A stretch of 64,000 bases of DNA, taken from positions 298,936,917-299,000,916 of the forward strand of contig NC_080671.1 in NCBI RefSeq assembly GCF_030247195.1. The letters are read 5' to 3'. Below, piece by piece: positions 46,483-58,118 of the stretch. Each line of letters begins with the position of its first letter. Position 1 is the stretch's first letter. The translations under genes were made by a program, and so were the position numbers. Origin of the DNA: Topomyia yanbarensis (lineage: Eukaryota; Arthropoda; Insecta; Diptera; Culicidae). The notes beneath the pieces are model-generated. The model was not told the DNA's origin and did not search any database. It saw nothing but the letters and a program-made list of their open reading frames with translations.

Positions 46483-47698
46483 CGTCTGAATATTCCATAG
46501 TTTCGTTGGTGGTAGTTTTTCTTTTTGGTGGTGGGCTTAGGTTATCCGGTGAGGTTGTCGTTGGTTTGCTGAACAGGGTGTGTTGTTTCTGTGGTCTTCC
46601 TCGTTTTGAGTCCGTATTTATCGCTGGTGAACTGTTCCTGGATCGTGTTATTAGCCCGGCCGTCTGATTCGTTGGTTTTTGTTCTTTACTGTGCTGTGGT
46701 TTTTCTTGGCTGGCGGAATGTTGTTTGATGTACGCCATCATTTGCTCTATTTTTTCGTCTTTGCGTTTGTTCTCTGCCAGAAGTTTAACGATCTGCTCAT
46801 CCTTCTTCTTCATAGTCAGCTCCAACTCTTTCAGTTTATTTAGGATCTCGTTTGATTGCGCTGTAGCCTGGCCGTAACTTCCTTGATTCTGCTGTTCAGC
46901 TCGTTTGCGCGCTTCCGGGAATGTCAAATTGTCGCGGATTTTTATTTTGATGACCTCTACTTCTTTTTTGTAATTTGGACATTGGCGGCTTGTTGGTTGG
47001 TGATCTGCTTTACAATTTAGACAAAACTGGGGTGCTCGACATTTTTCTTCGCTTTGATGTTCTCCAGAGCAGTTAGGACAACGTTGCGGGCCAGGACAGC
47101 GAACACGCGTATGGCCGTATTTAAAGAAACCATAGCAGAGCATCGGGTTTGGGAAGTACGGGCGAGTTGGGACGCGAAGCAAACCGATCTTCATGTATTC
47201 CGGGTATGTGGTCTTGCAGAAAGTCAAGATGAGTGCTGGCGTATTCACTCTGTTTTCGGCTTCTTTACGTGTAATTCGCTGCACACGAATTACTCCCTGG
47301 CTTAGAATTTCTTGTAAGACTTCCTTTTCTTCCAAGTGAATCAGATCGTAGCAGGAAATTACGCATCTGCTTACGTTCAGATTCGGATGGGATTCAACCA
47401 CAACATCAGTACCGTCCATGAGCTTGGTCATTTTCATAAGTTTGGCAACTTGGGCTGGGTTCCGAACTCGAAGGGTATACCGTGTCCCCTGAGCTTCGGT
47501 ATTCGCACCTTCAATTGGACCTCCAGCGGCAACCTCAACCGATTTCCCAATGATAAACGGGTTTCTTGGCAATGGTACACCGTCTTTACCTGTCAGCTGC
47601 AGGAATGTCAGTTCACCAAATTTGTTCGTCGGGTCCATGTACTCTGGTAGTCTTCTCGTTCTCGACCCACCCGGATCACCGCTACTAGCGGCCGCCAT
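46436..47698 (-). CDS. I-clade ORF1 Gag-like nucleic-acid-binding protein
   Basis: 420 residues, intact. The basic N-terminus begins 'MAAASSGDPGGSRTRRLPEY'. A central domain is followed at about residues 187-245 by three zinc knuckles of CCHC type (in 'GHTRVRCPGPQRC', 'CSGEHQSEEKC' and 'CLNCKADHQPTSRQC'). Then comes a lysine/glutamate-rich coiled-coil-like stretch ('LKELELTMKKKDEQIVKLLA') and a serine/proline-rich tail. In the I clade, ORF1p coats element RNA in cytoplasmic particles. It overlaps ORF2 by 47 nt in another frame, suggesting reinitiation or frameshifting for ORF2. The start is chosen because copy 1 shares it. Confidence 0.9.
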   Translation of the reverse strand: MAAASSGDPGGSRTRRLPEYMDPTNKFGELTFLQLTGKDGVPLPRNPFIIGKSVEVAAGGPIEGANTEAQGTRYTLRVRNPAQVAKLMKMTKLMDGTDVVVESHPNLNVSRCVISCYDLIHLEEKEVLQEILSQGVIRVQRITRKEAENRVNTPALILTFCKTTYPEYMKIGLLRVPTRPYFPNPMLCYGFFKYGHTRVRCPGPQRCPNCSGEHQSEEKCRAPQFCLNCKADHQPTSRQCPNYKKEVEVIKIKIRDNLTFPEARKRAEQQNQGSYGQATAQSNEILNKLKELELTMKKKDEQIVKLLAENKRKDEKIEQMMAYIKQHSASQEKPQHSKEQKPTNQTAGLITRSRNSSPAINTDSKRGRPQKQHTLFSKPTTTSPDNLSPPPKRKTTTNETMEYSDDEIEITETPPSQPLR

Positions 47699-48427
47699 CT
47701 TGGATTACACCACCAGACGTTGGAAAATACTCTTTGGCACGGTCACCCGATACCACCCCCAAATAGACAAAAAGGCAAAAAAAGAAAGATCCTACATTAA
47801 TTGCCCCCTCAACGTCGATGGTTTACAAGTGTTCCCACAATTTTGGGACACACTGTAGGTGCGCAGTGATGAATCTTCTCGCTTACTAGCTTCTACGCAG
47901 CCACTAGATAGTAATACGAGCAAGAAAAACACACTTTGACGATTTTGATTTTTGTGCCGTTCCAACACTTTTGACACGCACTGTACCGTACTAATATTGA
48001 TACACACTGTATTGGTATCTCAAATACCACCAAATCCAACGTCAAAAAAAATTCAATGTTTTTTAAAAACTTTTCACTTTTTTACGGCTTCAAAAATATC
48101 CCCCGTTCAGCACACCGTCACACACGCGACCGGCATCCACAGCGAGTGAATGACACGGGCCGGTCGACCCAGTAGGTAGCACTGCGATGGCTGTTTATTT
48201 ATGCCTTAGTACCGCGTGGGTAAAAACTAAAAACCACTTAATTTAGCCGTTTCTTCACCGATTTTCACAATTCTTTCAACGTTAATCACTGGAGAATCAC
48301 GTCACTCAGCTATTTGTCAGCACTTAGACCGCGGATAGCGCGAAAAACACTGAAAAAACACTGTGTTTAATTCCCGTATGCGCGTTGTTGATACCGTACG
48401 GCCCGGTGTTTCCAACTCAGATGAATA

Positions 48428-48638
<211 letters not shown>

Positions 48639-48639
48639 C

Positions 48640-50288
48640 AAATATATTAATAAATATCTTACGTATAGTTTAAGCACAACCAATCAACATCGAATGTTGC
48701 ATATTGAACCAAACCTTCTTGGTTAGCAGGTCATTTCATTTGTAGTAGGTGATCGAATCCGATTAAACTTATTTGAGGAGATCTGAAGAAAGAAGACAGA
48801 AAACCGCGACCGAACTAATATCTGGATCTAAGTCTTTATAGCACAAGATCAGCTTTTAAAAATTGTAAAAACTTTTCGATAGTGTGTGGTAAAAAACCCG
48901 GACCGGCGAAGAAAAATCAAATTTTAGACAAAATAATCACATTTTTTATATAGACCAAGCTTTCTATTTTGCCATTATTGTAACTTTTCTGAAGTACGCA
49001 TACAAACAAGCATACAAATGTAGCGAATGTATTGGTCTTAATCATATATCGAAACTATAAATATACAAGAATCGAAAACAATTTTATATATGGACTTAGA
49101 TGCGTTTTGCAACGGTTTTTCGAGTGGCAGTATATTCATTCATAGATAGGCTTTGTAGTATGTACCTATTAGCAGAATCAAAAGAGGATAGGTTGAGTGG
49201 AAATGAATCACGTCAAGTGGAAATGAATCAATGAATTGTTGAACTTTCCTTATGCTTTCCATCGATCCGCCTAACTTTGTTGTTAAGAAAGTTTTCGTCT
49301 TTGCGCAACGAAAGCACAGATAGCTAGCATGCAGGTTGCGCATGCAACCGCTAACAAACAGGAATGCCACATTGAAATCTGTGCTTCGGTCAAAAATATC
49401 TTTTTACCATCTGTGATAACTGAATCAGGAAAAAAACTATGAAAATCTGTGATAAATTTCCGAAAAATCTGTGAAAAATCACAATGTTACCAAAAATCTG
49501 TGAAATTTTCATCAAAATGTCAAAAATCTGTCATCCCTACACATTCGCCTCAAACAAGCCAAGCGCATAAGGCAAAATGAGTCAACGCTGATAATGATGG
49601 GTAGAGCGAAAGAGACAACTAGTACCACGACACTACGTTAACCGTGTCTGCAAATGGAGCTCGAATGTACAAGCTATTTTGTGTACGAACGGACTTCTAA
49701 CTCAGCTACACTGGCTGTGAAAACACACAGCGCAGTGATCTGCTCCGCCTGCCGTTCAATAGACAACTGAGCTTGTCCGGCCAAATCCTTTCTTTAAATA
49801 TTCGATGATGACGTCATTCATAGAAGCGTAGCGCGCTAGGTACACGAATCTGTCGTGCCGGACTTGGGAAGCGCTATCTTCTTTGTAAATGCGTGTTATT
49901 TTGACTAGGTTGTACATTATGTATGTTTTTAATGCCGTAATATAAAAAAAATCTTTGGGTTTATCTATTGGAATCTATTCTTAGAAATATTTCGGAGCGA
50001 TATGCGCAAAAAATTTGAAAATTTATCGTGAGATGGCTGAATTATATGCGTTGAAAATTGGACCACTTTTCGTTACATACCATTTACGAAAAATTTTCAA
50101 AGTGCACCCCCACATCGAAAACAAAGACGTAGTCCTACGTCAAAATTTCAAGATAGCCAACATATAGAAAGACACTTTGTTCCGCCAAACTATGTGATTC
50201 GACACCGCAAGCAACTTTGTGAAATATTCCAAAAACGTAGGAGAATAACTAATAAAGATATCATGAAATAACTAATTTTAAGAGGCCA
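48640..50288. other. Gene-free DNA
   Basis: No gene. 49400-49550 contains repeated 'aaaaatctgtga' phrases, a degenerate short tandem or dispersed repeat. The minus ORF at 49140-49370 has no domain. Confidence 0.45.
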
Positions 50289-50643
50289 CCCGAATAGAAT
50301 TTTACAATAGTATTTACCCTTTAAACAATCATAAAACAATAAATATTGTAGTTATTACTGTTTTAACATTGTTCGACGCTGAGTTATTGCAGTAGATTTG
50401 CAATAAAATTCCATATAACAATCAATTTTACTGTTCAGCAAAAAACTGATACAGTAAATTCACATTAAATTTTACTGTTTCCGAGAAAAAAATGCATGGA
50501 GAAAAATCAATTTTTTCAATGTTAAGATAAATAACGTGAAAGTTTATTGTTTTTGGGTTGTAGAATTTACTGTAAAATATTGTGAAATTATTGTACAGCC
50601 ACAGTGAAAATTATGGTTTTGTTAATGTATATTTCTATTCGGG
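50289..50643. mobile_element. MITE with CCCGAATAGAA termini, copy 1
   Basis: CCCGAATAGAATTTTACAAT on the left and TTCTATTCGGG on the right, with CA on each side (2-bp TSD). AT-rich interior with 'acagtaaa' motifs in both orientations. A related copy in the opposite orientation lies at 53184-53604. Confidence 0.75.
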
Positions 50644-50710
50644 CATTCACATAGCATGTTCTATAACTCTAAAGCAATTAAAGTTATGTATATAGTGTCT
50701 TCAGAAATTA

Positions 50711-52700
50711 TACTAAATATCTAAATACTTGGTATTTCATTTCTCCTGCGCCGACAAATTCCCTGGTCACTTCTTATGAACGATTTCTACATGCAAAGGG
50801 AAAAGCATTTTACCTTATGCCACCCAAGAGTATCAAAGAGCTCCTTGGGCCCGACTACACTATACTTTTCAGATCCCTAGGGACCTATGTTAAATATCTA
50901 AACACTAGGTAGTTCATTTCTACTGCGCCGACAAATTCCATGGTCAGTTCTTTTGAACGATTTCTACATGCAAAGGGAAAGCATTTTACCTTATGCCACC
51001 CAAGGGTATCAAAGAGCTCTCTGGGCCCGAATACACTATACTCTTTAGATCCCTAAGGACCTATACTAAATATCTAAACACTTGCTAGTCCATTTCTACT
51101 GCGCCGACAAATTTCCTGGTCACTTCTTATGAAGGATTTCTACGTGCAAAGGGAAAAGCATTTTACCATATGCCACCCAAGGGTACCATAGCGCTCTTTG
51201 GGCCCGACTACACTATACTTTTCAGATCCCAGGGGACCTATGTTAAATATCTAAACACTTGCTAGTCCATTTCTACTGCGCCGACAAATTCCCTGGTTAC
51301 TTCTAATGAACGATTTCTACATGCAAAGGGAAAAGCATTTTACCTTATGCCACCCAAGGGTATCAAAGAGCTCTTTGGGCCCGACTACACCATACTTTTC
51401 AGATCCCTAGGGACCTATGCTAAATATCTTAATACTTGTGGTTTCATTCCTACTGCGCCGACAAATTTTATGGTCACTTTTTATGAACGATTTCTACATG
51501 CGAAGGGAAAAGCATTTTACCTTATGCCACCCAAGGGTATCAAAGAGCTCTTTGGGCCCGACTACACCATACTTTTCAGATCCCTAGGGACCTATGCTAA
51601 ATATATAAATACTGGTGGTTTCATTTCTACTGCGCCGACAAATTCTATGGTTACTTTTTATGAATGATTTCTAAATGCGAAGGGAAAAGCATTTTACGCT
51701 ATGCCACCCAAGGGTATCAAAGAGCTCTTTGGGCCCGACTACACCATACTTTTCAGATCTCTAGGGACCTATACTAAATATCTAAAAACTTGGTATTTCA
51801 TTTCTACTGCGCCGACAAATTCTATGGTCACTTTTTTGAACGATTTCTACATGCAAAGGGAAAAGCATTTTACCTTATGCCACCCAAGAGTATCAAAGAG
51901 CTCTTTGGGCCCGACTATACTATACTTTTCAGATCTCTAAGGACCTATGTTAAATATCTAAACACTTGGTAGCTCATTTCTACTGCGCCGACAAATTCTA
52001 TGGTCACTTCTTATGAACGATTTGTACTAGTAGAGGGAAAAGCATTTTACCTTATGCCATCCAAGGTTATCAAAGAGCTCTTTGGTCCCAACTACTCCAT
52101 ACTTTTCAAATTCCTAGGGACCTACGATAAATATCTAAATACTTGTGATTTCATTTCTACTATGGTCACTTTTTATGAACGATTTCTACATGTAAAGGGA
52201 AAAGCATTTTACCTTATGCCACCCAAGGGTATCAAAGAGCTCTTTGGGCCCGACTACACCATACTTTTTAGATCCCTAGGGACCTATGCTAAATATCTGA
52301 ACACTTGTGGTTTCATTTCTACTGCGCCGACAAATTCTATGGTCACTTTTTATGAACGATTTCTACATGCGAAGGGAAAAGCATTTTACCTTATGCCACC
52401 CAAGGGTATCAAAGAGCTCTTTGGGCCCGACTACACCATACTTTTCAGATCCCTAGGGACCTATGCAAAATATCTAAACACTTGTGAATTCATTTCTACT
52501 GCGCCGACATAGTCACTTTTTATGAACGATTTCTACATGTAAAGGGAAAAGCATTTTACCTTATGCCACCCAAGGGTATCAAAGAGCTCTTTGGTTGCGA
52601 CTACTCCATACTTTTCAAATTCCTAGTGACCTATGCCAAACATCTAAACACTTGTGATTTCATTTCTACTGCGCCGACAAATTCTATGCTCACTATGCAC
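50711..52700 (+). repeat. 177-bp satellite, second array (opposite orientation)
   Basis: About 11 units of the same satellite, now with the open frame on the plus strand (for example 51347-51667 and 52000-52512). Units repeat 'atgccacccaagggtatcaa' and 'tctactgcgccgacaaattc'. Some units have small indels that break the frame (50970, near 51835 and near 52160), others not. It ends at about 52700, just before the Ty3/gypsy LTR. Confidence 0.95.
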
Positions 52701-52718
52701 TCAGGATTCAATGGGAGC

Positions 52719-52905
52719 TGTTGTAATTGCGTCCAGTCTTCTCGACAGTCACACCAAAAGCTCCCCTCTCATTCCAAGACGCACCTACCAAAGGTGTGCG
52801 CATTCTTCAACGTATTTCAAGGTTCATAGAAGGTCAAGGTAGTAATTATTAGAGGTTAATGTTTATAGACAAAAAGAAGAAGTGAAATGTGGCTAATATA
52901 CTACA
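52719..52905 (-). repeat. 3' LTR of Ty3/gypsy element
   Basis: 187 bp, TG…CA. Differs from the 5' LTR (57925-58113) at roughly seven positions, including a 2-bp indel. Confidence 0.95.
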
Positions 52906-53183
52906 ATCCCAGTTTTTATTTACTTGCTTAATAATCGTCTGAAATGGTTCTAACAAATCTGTTTAATATGTGACATTGTCCTGATAACGTACAGGTTGAT
53001 TAGTAACCCGTTTAGAAATTGATTCTCGATTAGCATTGTAGGTCTCAATCGTGGGATTGCCCAAAGATTTCTCTAGTGATTCATTAGTTTCAATACCTGT
53101 TATAGCATTTTCAGAATTCACGCTATCGTCCGTTAATTCTCTGTTGCCCACTTTTTTCAGGTGAGTGGAACTGCGTCTGTACT

Positions 53184-53604
53184 CCCGAATAGAAATGTAC
53201 AGTAACAAAACCATAATTTTCACTGTGACAGTACAGTAATTTTACAATAATTTACAGTGAGTTTTAGTGTTATGCTACAATACAAAAACAATAAACTTTA
53301 ACGTTTTTAAGTAAATTACAATGTAAAATAGACTTTTACAGTAAAAAAGGGGGGTGGTTATGTATCTTAACATTAAAAAAATCGATTTTTCTCCATTCAT
53401 TTTTTTTCTCGAGAACAGTAAAATTCAATGTGAATTTGCCGTATCAGTTTTTTGCTTAACAGTAAAATTTATTGTTACATGAAATTTTTTTGTAAATCTG
53501 CTGTGAAAAGTTTGCATCAAACAATGTTGAAACAGTAATAACTATAATATTTATTGTTTTATGATTGTTTGTAGGGTAAATGCTATTGTAAAATTCTATC
53601 CGGG
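53184..53604. mobile_element. MITE with CCCGAATAGAA termini, copy 2
   Basis: CCCGAATAGAAATGTACAGT on the left, TTCTATCCGGG on the right, CT on each side. Inverted relative of 50289-50643. It is inserted in the 3' part of the gypsy element. Confidence 0.8.
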
Positions 53605-53819
53605 CTGTTTACCGCTTTCTTTCGATTGAATTATTGTATCGGTACCTGCCTTTCGTTTAACAATACACTCCTCATTAGTAAAGTCGCTATCCACCTTACT
53701 CGCTTTCCGCATACGTTTTACAAGTACAGCATCGCCCTCCTGTAGATCGTGCTCTCTAGCATGACGCTTCTTATCGCTATATTCCTTCCCTTTTTCTTTG
53801 ATAACAGCATCCCTCTCAC

Positions 53820-54089
53820 CACTGAGAACTGACATACAAGTAAAGTTTTCAACTTGTGTAAGAAATTAAACTGTCGCTTTGAAATGACAACAGCAAGTAG
53901 CAACTTGCCACTGGTCGGCGCTTCGATCGGCCAGCAATCGCTATACGGGACTTGTGTGCAAACTTGGATACAATGGTGATTCACGCATGCAAACCTGTAT
54001 GAGATGGTGATTTTCAACGTATTTTCATTTAAATGTTTACACAGGTTTTTCGGGAAACTTTGACCTAGCTTATACGTCTGTTCTCTGTA
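53820..54089. mobile_element. 270-bp TIR element with 7-bp target duplication
   Basis: The left end CACTGAGAACTGACATACAA and the right end reverse complement TACAGAGAACAGACGTATAA are related. CTCTCAC at 53813-53819 recurs at 54090-54096. Its termini match the 38833 and 20810 elements. It sits in the integrase region of the gypsy element. Confidence 0.85.
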
Positions 54090-55364
54090 CTCTCACGTAC
54101 ACAAGCATCTTCGTCAAAGTTGATCACAGTAGTCAATTTACTTTTTATATGACGGCCAAACATAAGCTCTCCTGGTGATTTTTCTGTGCGGTTTTGACGT
54201 TCCACTTCTCCGTTTGATTGTGGCCAATAAGGAATAGTGCTCAGGAGATTTATACCATTAGTAACACAAAATTCACGGAATTCAGTGCATTCCACCAAAC
54301 GTTAGTTCTGAGATGGTTCTTCATCATAGTGATACCTGGATGTCCTTCGTGTGCTGTTGCTAAGACTCTTTTTCGAAGCAAACATGGCAATACGATCACC
54401 TCGTAATAAAACGTTCTGATATACACTCAACTCATTAGCGCAAACACGGTATTCTACAGATAAGTTCTGAAGGTGACCTGTATCCAAAGTGTTCATGACC
54501 TGTTGTATTTCGCTATCGGTTAACGTAGATTCAGTTATTTCTCTCCAAGTAAGTGCTGCGCATCCAGCAGCGTGCATGGATACTTCATGTATGATAATCT
54601 CTTTATTGACATCAAACGGTTTCGCTTCTCGCACTGACAAGCGCGATAGGGTATCTGCTATATTATTCTTCCCCGCTACATAGACTACTCTATATTCAAA
54701 CATTTGCATCCTAAGCACCCACCGCTCAATGCGAGCGCATGGTTTAGATCGCTTGGAAAATAGAAGCTCTAAAACTTTGCAATCAGCGATCAAATCAAAT
54801 GTTTTCCCTATGAGGTAGTACTGAAAGCGCTCTGTTCCCCACACGAGGGCTAGTGCTTCTCTTTCTGTTTGACAGTAGCGCCGCCGCTGTCAATGATTTC
54901 GAAGCAAAACTAATCACTCGGTGGTTTCCATCCGCATCGAACTGTAACAGAATCGCTCCAAGTCCTACAGGACTTGCGTCAGCTATCACAGCAATATCAT
55001 CCTCTACTTTGTAAAACCCAAGGTTCTCGGTTCTACACAGTGCTGCTTTAATATCATTGAACGCATTAGAATGTTCATCCGTCCATTCCAACTTTGCGTC
55101 CTTAAGCAGCAATTTTCTTAGTGGTTCATCGATTGTAGCAAGGTTCGGGATGAATCTGTTCATATAGTTTGCCAACCCCAAGAAGCTTCGTACTTCTGCT
55201 TCGTTTTGAGGTTGGCGAAATCTGTGTAGCGCTGCGATTTTTGACTCTGATGGGCTTATTCCATAATTACAGATCTTATGGCCTAAAAATTCAATTTCGG
55301 TAACCTTTAACTTGCATTTTTCCCAATTGAGCTCAACAGATCGATCTTTCAAACGGGACAGAAC

Positions 55365-55450
55365 CTAAAATAAAACAATTACTTTTTTATTTCCTTGTAT
55401 TTATTTGTACCTCTCTTTTGATCATATAATAAAAAGTATCAATCAACTAC
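55365..55450 (-). other. Intron-like 86-bp GT-AG segment inside RT
   Basis: GTAGTTGATTG at the 5' edge contains an in-frame stop. The 3' edge is TTGTTTTATTTTAG. Excision keeps the reverse transcriptase frame and joins sequence conserved in gypsy-type RTs. It is AT-rich compared with the flanks. Confidence 0.65.
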
Positions 55451-56312
55451 CTTCTGTAGGCGGTTATCATGCTCCTCCACATTCTTTCCCTCGATGATGA
55501 TGTCATCGAGGTAGCAATATACCCCTTCGCAGCCTGCCAGGATCTCATCCATTGCTTTTTGGAACAGTTCGGGAGCTGTAACAAGTCCGAAGGGGAGTCG
55601 CTTGAAGCGAAACAACCCGCGATTTGTAATAAAGGTTGTGAGGTCTCTAGAATCCTCTGCCAGTTCGATTTGCAGAAATGCCTCCTTTATCCCAAGTTTA
55701 CTCCATATGTTTCCTTGACCAAGACGTGCAATATAATCTTCCACTACGGGCATAGGGTGATGTTCTCTGAGCACAGCTTCATAGACACGGCGTAAGTCCA
55801 AACACAATCTTGGCTCCCCATTTGCCTTTCCGACAATCACCAATGGAGACACCCAGTTGGTTGGGCCTGATTTAACTTCGATTACGTCACGCTTCAATAG
55901 TTCATCAATTTTTTTGCTAACAGCTTCCTCGAGCGGCAAAGGAATCCTGCGCATCGGTTGAAAAACAGGTTTTATATCCGGATTTGCTTGAATGTTCACC
56001 TTAATGCCTTTAATTTTACTAATCCGTCGTGACGCTTCTCTCACCTGGCTGATGTTTATTCCTACACGTAGCACACCTAGTTGCTTAGCGGTTTTGTCAC
56101 CTAGTAGGCAACGTTGGCCTTCTTCCACAACCAGAAATTCTGACCGGATAGTTCTCGTACCAGTGGTGACATCAGTGGTGATTCCAAATCCTCCGATAAC
56201 GCTTGGTATTACGTTGAACTCGTTCCCCGTGTAAAATGCGTAATAAACTTTGTCCTGAGCTGGGCGTTCGGGTGGATCTTTGTTCGTAGGAGTATCACCT
56301 AGTACATCAGTC

Positions 56313-57203
56313 TCAACGGTACGGATCTGCAACAGAAATAATCAGCGAATGCTGTGCAAAACATATACAACATACCTGTTTAGTATATGGCGCTTTTCCC
56401 TCTTGATGCTTACGCTTCCTACAAAGCTTTTCGAAATGTCCGAAACTTTTGCAGTTGTGGCACTGTTTCCCACGGGCTGGACAAATTGCCGATACCGAAA
56501 TGTGCCCTAAACGACCGCAATTGTAGCAAGTTTTTTCCTTCGTTTTACCAGCGATTCCACTACTGATCCTGCGGTGGCCTACTTTTTGCTCTGCCACTTT
56601 AAATATTTTTTCCGGTCGTTGTTCAACAATTTCTTCAACCTGTAAGTCAACGCATTCTTGCGATATATCAAGGGCTTCTGTCTCCGAGAGGGGCAGATCC
56701 TTCAAAAGAATCATTTTTCGAACTTTGTTTGAAGCGCATCCTTCAACAACAGCATCCGTAATATAAATGTTAGATAAAATTTGTCCCACTTCTGTTCTAT
56801 ATCTGTCAAATCCGCACTCCGAAGCCTGCTGCTTCAAGCGTATCATGAAATCAGCAAATCTCTCGCGTTTTGTTTGTTTCATCTGGCGAAGTTTTCGGCG
56901 TTCAGAAGTATTCTGATGGCGCGGTTCAAAGAACTCATCCAGTTCCTCTATGGCCATGTCGTAAAACTTTGGATCCAACGCAACTATGGGTACATGATCG
57001 TGTTCTCCGTGGTTTCTGAATAAGGTTTGAAGTGCGGATCCTCCCAGGTGTAATAGCTTCGCTCGTTTCACTCTTTGATCGGTAATACCGTAGGCCTCAA
57101 AGTAACAATCGAGTGATTCCTTCCACTTTCGCCATTCTTTGGCTAGCTTACCCGTCTCTATACAATCGCACCGGAAAGGGGGAACAGCTCGTGATTCTTC
57201 CAT
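56313..57203 (-). CDS. Gag-like protein of Ty3/gypsy element
   Basis: From the ATG at 57203 ('MEESRAVPPFRCDC') about 297 codons encode a retrotransposon capsid-like domain ('WRKWKESLDCYFEAYG', 'FYDMAIEELDEFFEPR', 'ERRKLRQMKQTKRERFADFM') and two zinc knuckles (CYNCGRLGHIS…C and CHNCKSFGHFEKLC). The ORF track of the strand is open further upstream, but the ATG before the conserved domain is the sensible start. The last ~17 codons, after 'APYTKQ', lie in a GT-AG segment and look non-coding. The end overlaps the pol frame by 20 nt. Confidence 0.85.
   Translation of the reverse strand: MEESRAVPPFRCDCIETGKLAKEWRKWKESLDCYFEAYGITDQRVKRAKLLHLGGSALQTLFRNHGEHDHVPIVALDPKFYDMAIEELDEFFEPRHQNTSERRKLRQMKQTKRERFADFMIRLKQQASECGFDRYRTEVGQILSNIYITDAVVEGCASNKVRKMILLKDLPLSETEALDISQECVDLQVEEIVEQRPEKIFKVAEQKVGHRRISSGIAGKTKEKTCYNCGRLGHISVSAICPARGKQCHNCKSFGHFEKLCRKRKHQEGKAPYTKQVCCICFAQHSLIISVADPYR
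56327..56375 (-). other. Intron-like GT-AG segment at the gag-pol junction
   Basis: On the minus strand: GTATGTTG at the 5' edge, TTATTTCTGTTGCAG at the 3' edge, 49 bp. Removing it would put gag in frame with pol. At 49 bp it is short even for insects. The gag and pol frames also overlap, so ribosomal frameshifting is the alternative. Confidence 0.55.
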
Positions 57204-57924
57204 TTGAAATAAGGTATATATACATATCCAATTAGTTACTGTAACCTCCACATCAATCATTTTTTTTATTATTCTCCCTACTATCCATCTGGTCTCATAA
57301 GCGTAATTTCACCAATACAATAAACCAGAAACCAATCTCTTAGTGAACATCAACCAAAACAATCCATCGTCAATGTGTTTCTACAATCGTCGTCTTCAAC
57401 TGAACCTTGTATGTGTTGGAGCGATTAAATCAACATCAACTAATAAACGTCAACTACAAACCCGCAGCATCATGCACCTTGTCACACAACCTAGTACATC
57501 TGTAGAGGTGAAATCGAACGCTAAACGTCATTCGCCTTTTCTTTCATGTGGATGAGTTTTACCGCTATCTTAGAAATCCGTGATTTCTGCTACCGCCCGG
57601 AAAATCCAACTGATTCTCGCAAACTTTCTACATGAAGAATCCTTCTGATTCTTGCACTTCCAACTGGAGAAATCCATTGATTTCTGCCTGCTCCATCGAA
57701 CTCTACTAATTAATATCAAGTTCGCCTCTGGAGAACACTCTTTGTTCTCGCCTGTTAGTGATACATCTTTTGTCGGAACAAAAAATATATCCTTGCTTCT
57801 GCCCATATACGATATGGCTCTGTGTTTCATTAAATTCATAAGCAATGAATTGAAAACAGTAACCTTGTAAATCATCCTCGTTCCGTTCCGGCATACTTAC
57901 ATTTTCCGTTTTCTCGTCGCCAGT

Positions 57925-58113
57925 TGTTGTAATTGCGTCCAGTCTTCTCGACAGTCACACGCCAAAAGCTCCCCTCTCATTCCAAGATGCACCTACCAAA
58001 GGTGTGCGCATTCTTCAACGTATTTCAAGGTTTATAGAAGGGCAAGGTAGTAATTATTAGAGGTTAATGTTTATTGACAAAAGGAAGAAGTGAAATGTGG
58101 CTAATATACTACA
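57925..58113 (-). repeat. 5' LTR of Ty3/gypsy element
   Basis: 189 bp. On the minus strand it precedes the leader and a TGGCGACGAG primer-binding-like site. Confidence 0.95.
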
Positions 58114-58118
58114 GGAGC

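Larger units (their letters stand above)
41601..48420 (-). mobile_element. Nearly complete I-clade (MosquI-like) retrotransposon, copy 2
   Basis: A 6.8-kb minus-strand element: 5' UTR (48420-47699), ORF1, ORF2, a 3' UTR with 'taacgacactttacacc', and a (CAA/AAC)n tail at about 41597-41618. Triplet tails are characteristic of the I clade. ORF1 with CCHC knuckles, plus endonuclease, RT and RNase H in ORF2, fits the I-factor/MosquI group. The tail joins the truncated 5' UTR of copy 1 directly. Only one clear lesion is visible, a 47-bp tandem duplication in ORF2. Confidence 0.88.
53596..56332 (-). pseudogene. Pol of Ty3/gypsy element, deleted and frameshifted
   Basis: Frames on the minus strand: 56332-55439 (protease remnant and RT), 55352-54795 (RT end), 54844-54302 (RNase H, 'LIADCKVLELLFS'), 54298-54065 (integrase remnant), 53835-53596 (integrase tail). 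The protease lacks its catalytic DSG segment: 'IPSVIGG' runs straight into 'FGITTDV'. RT has LCLDLRRVYEAV, RLPFGLVTAPELFQ and the catalytic YLDD. An 86-bp GT-AG segment (55365-55450) interrupts RT. A frameshift lies near 54850 and another near 54390, before the HHCC zinc region. Much of the integrase core is missing near 54300, and again after 'GEVERQNRT'. A further tail ORF is at 52963-53223. Non-functional. Confidence 0.85.
52719..58113 (-). mobile_element. Ty3/gypsy LTR retrotransposon (Mag-like)
   Basis: 5.4 kb with ~188-bp LTRs (TGTTGTAATTG…ATACTACA) differing at only a few positions, and a 5-bp TSD GGAGC (52714-52718 and 58114-58118). Coding is on the minus strand: leader (57924-57204), gag, protease, RT, RNase H, integrase. 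A candidate primer-binding site starting TGGCGACGAG lies 2 nt inside the 5' LTR. Two MITEs (53184-53604, 53820-54089) and large integrase deletions show that it is dead. The clade is a guess from the gag zinc knuckles. Confidence 0.9.
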
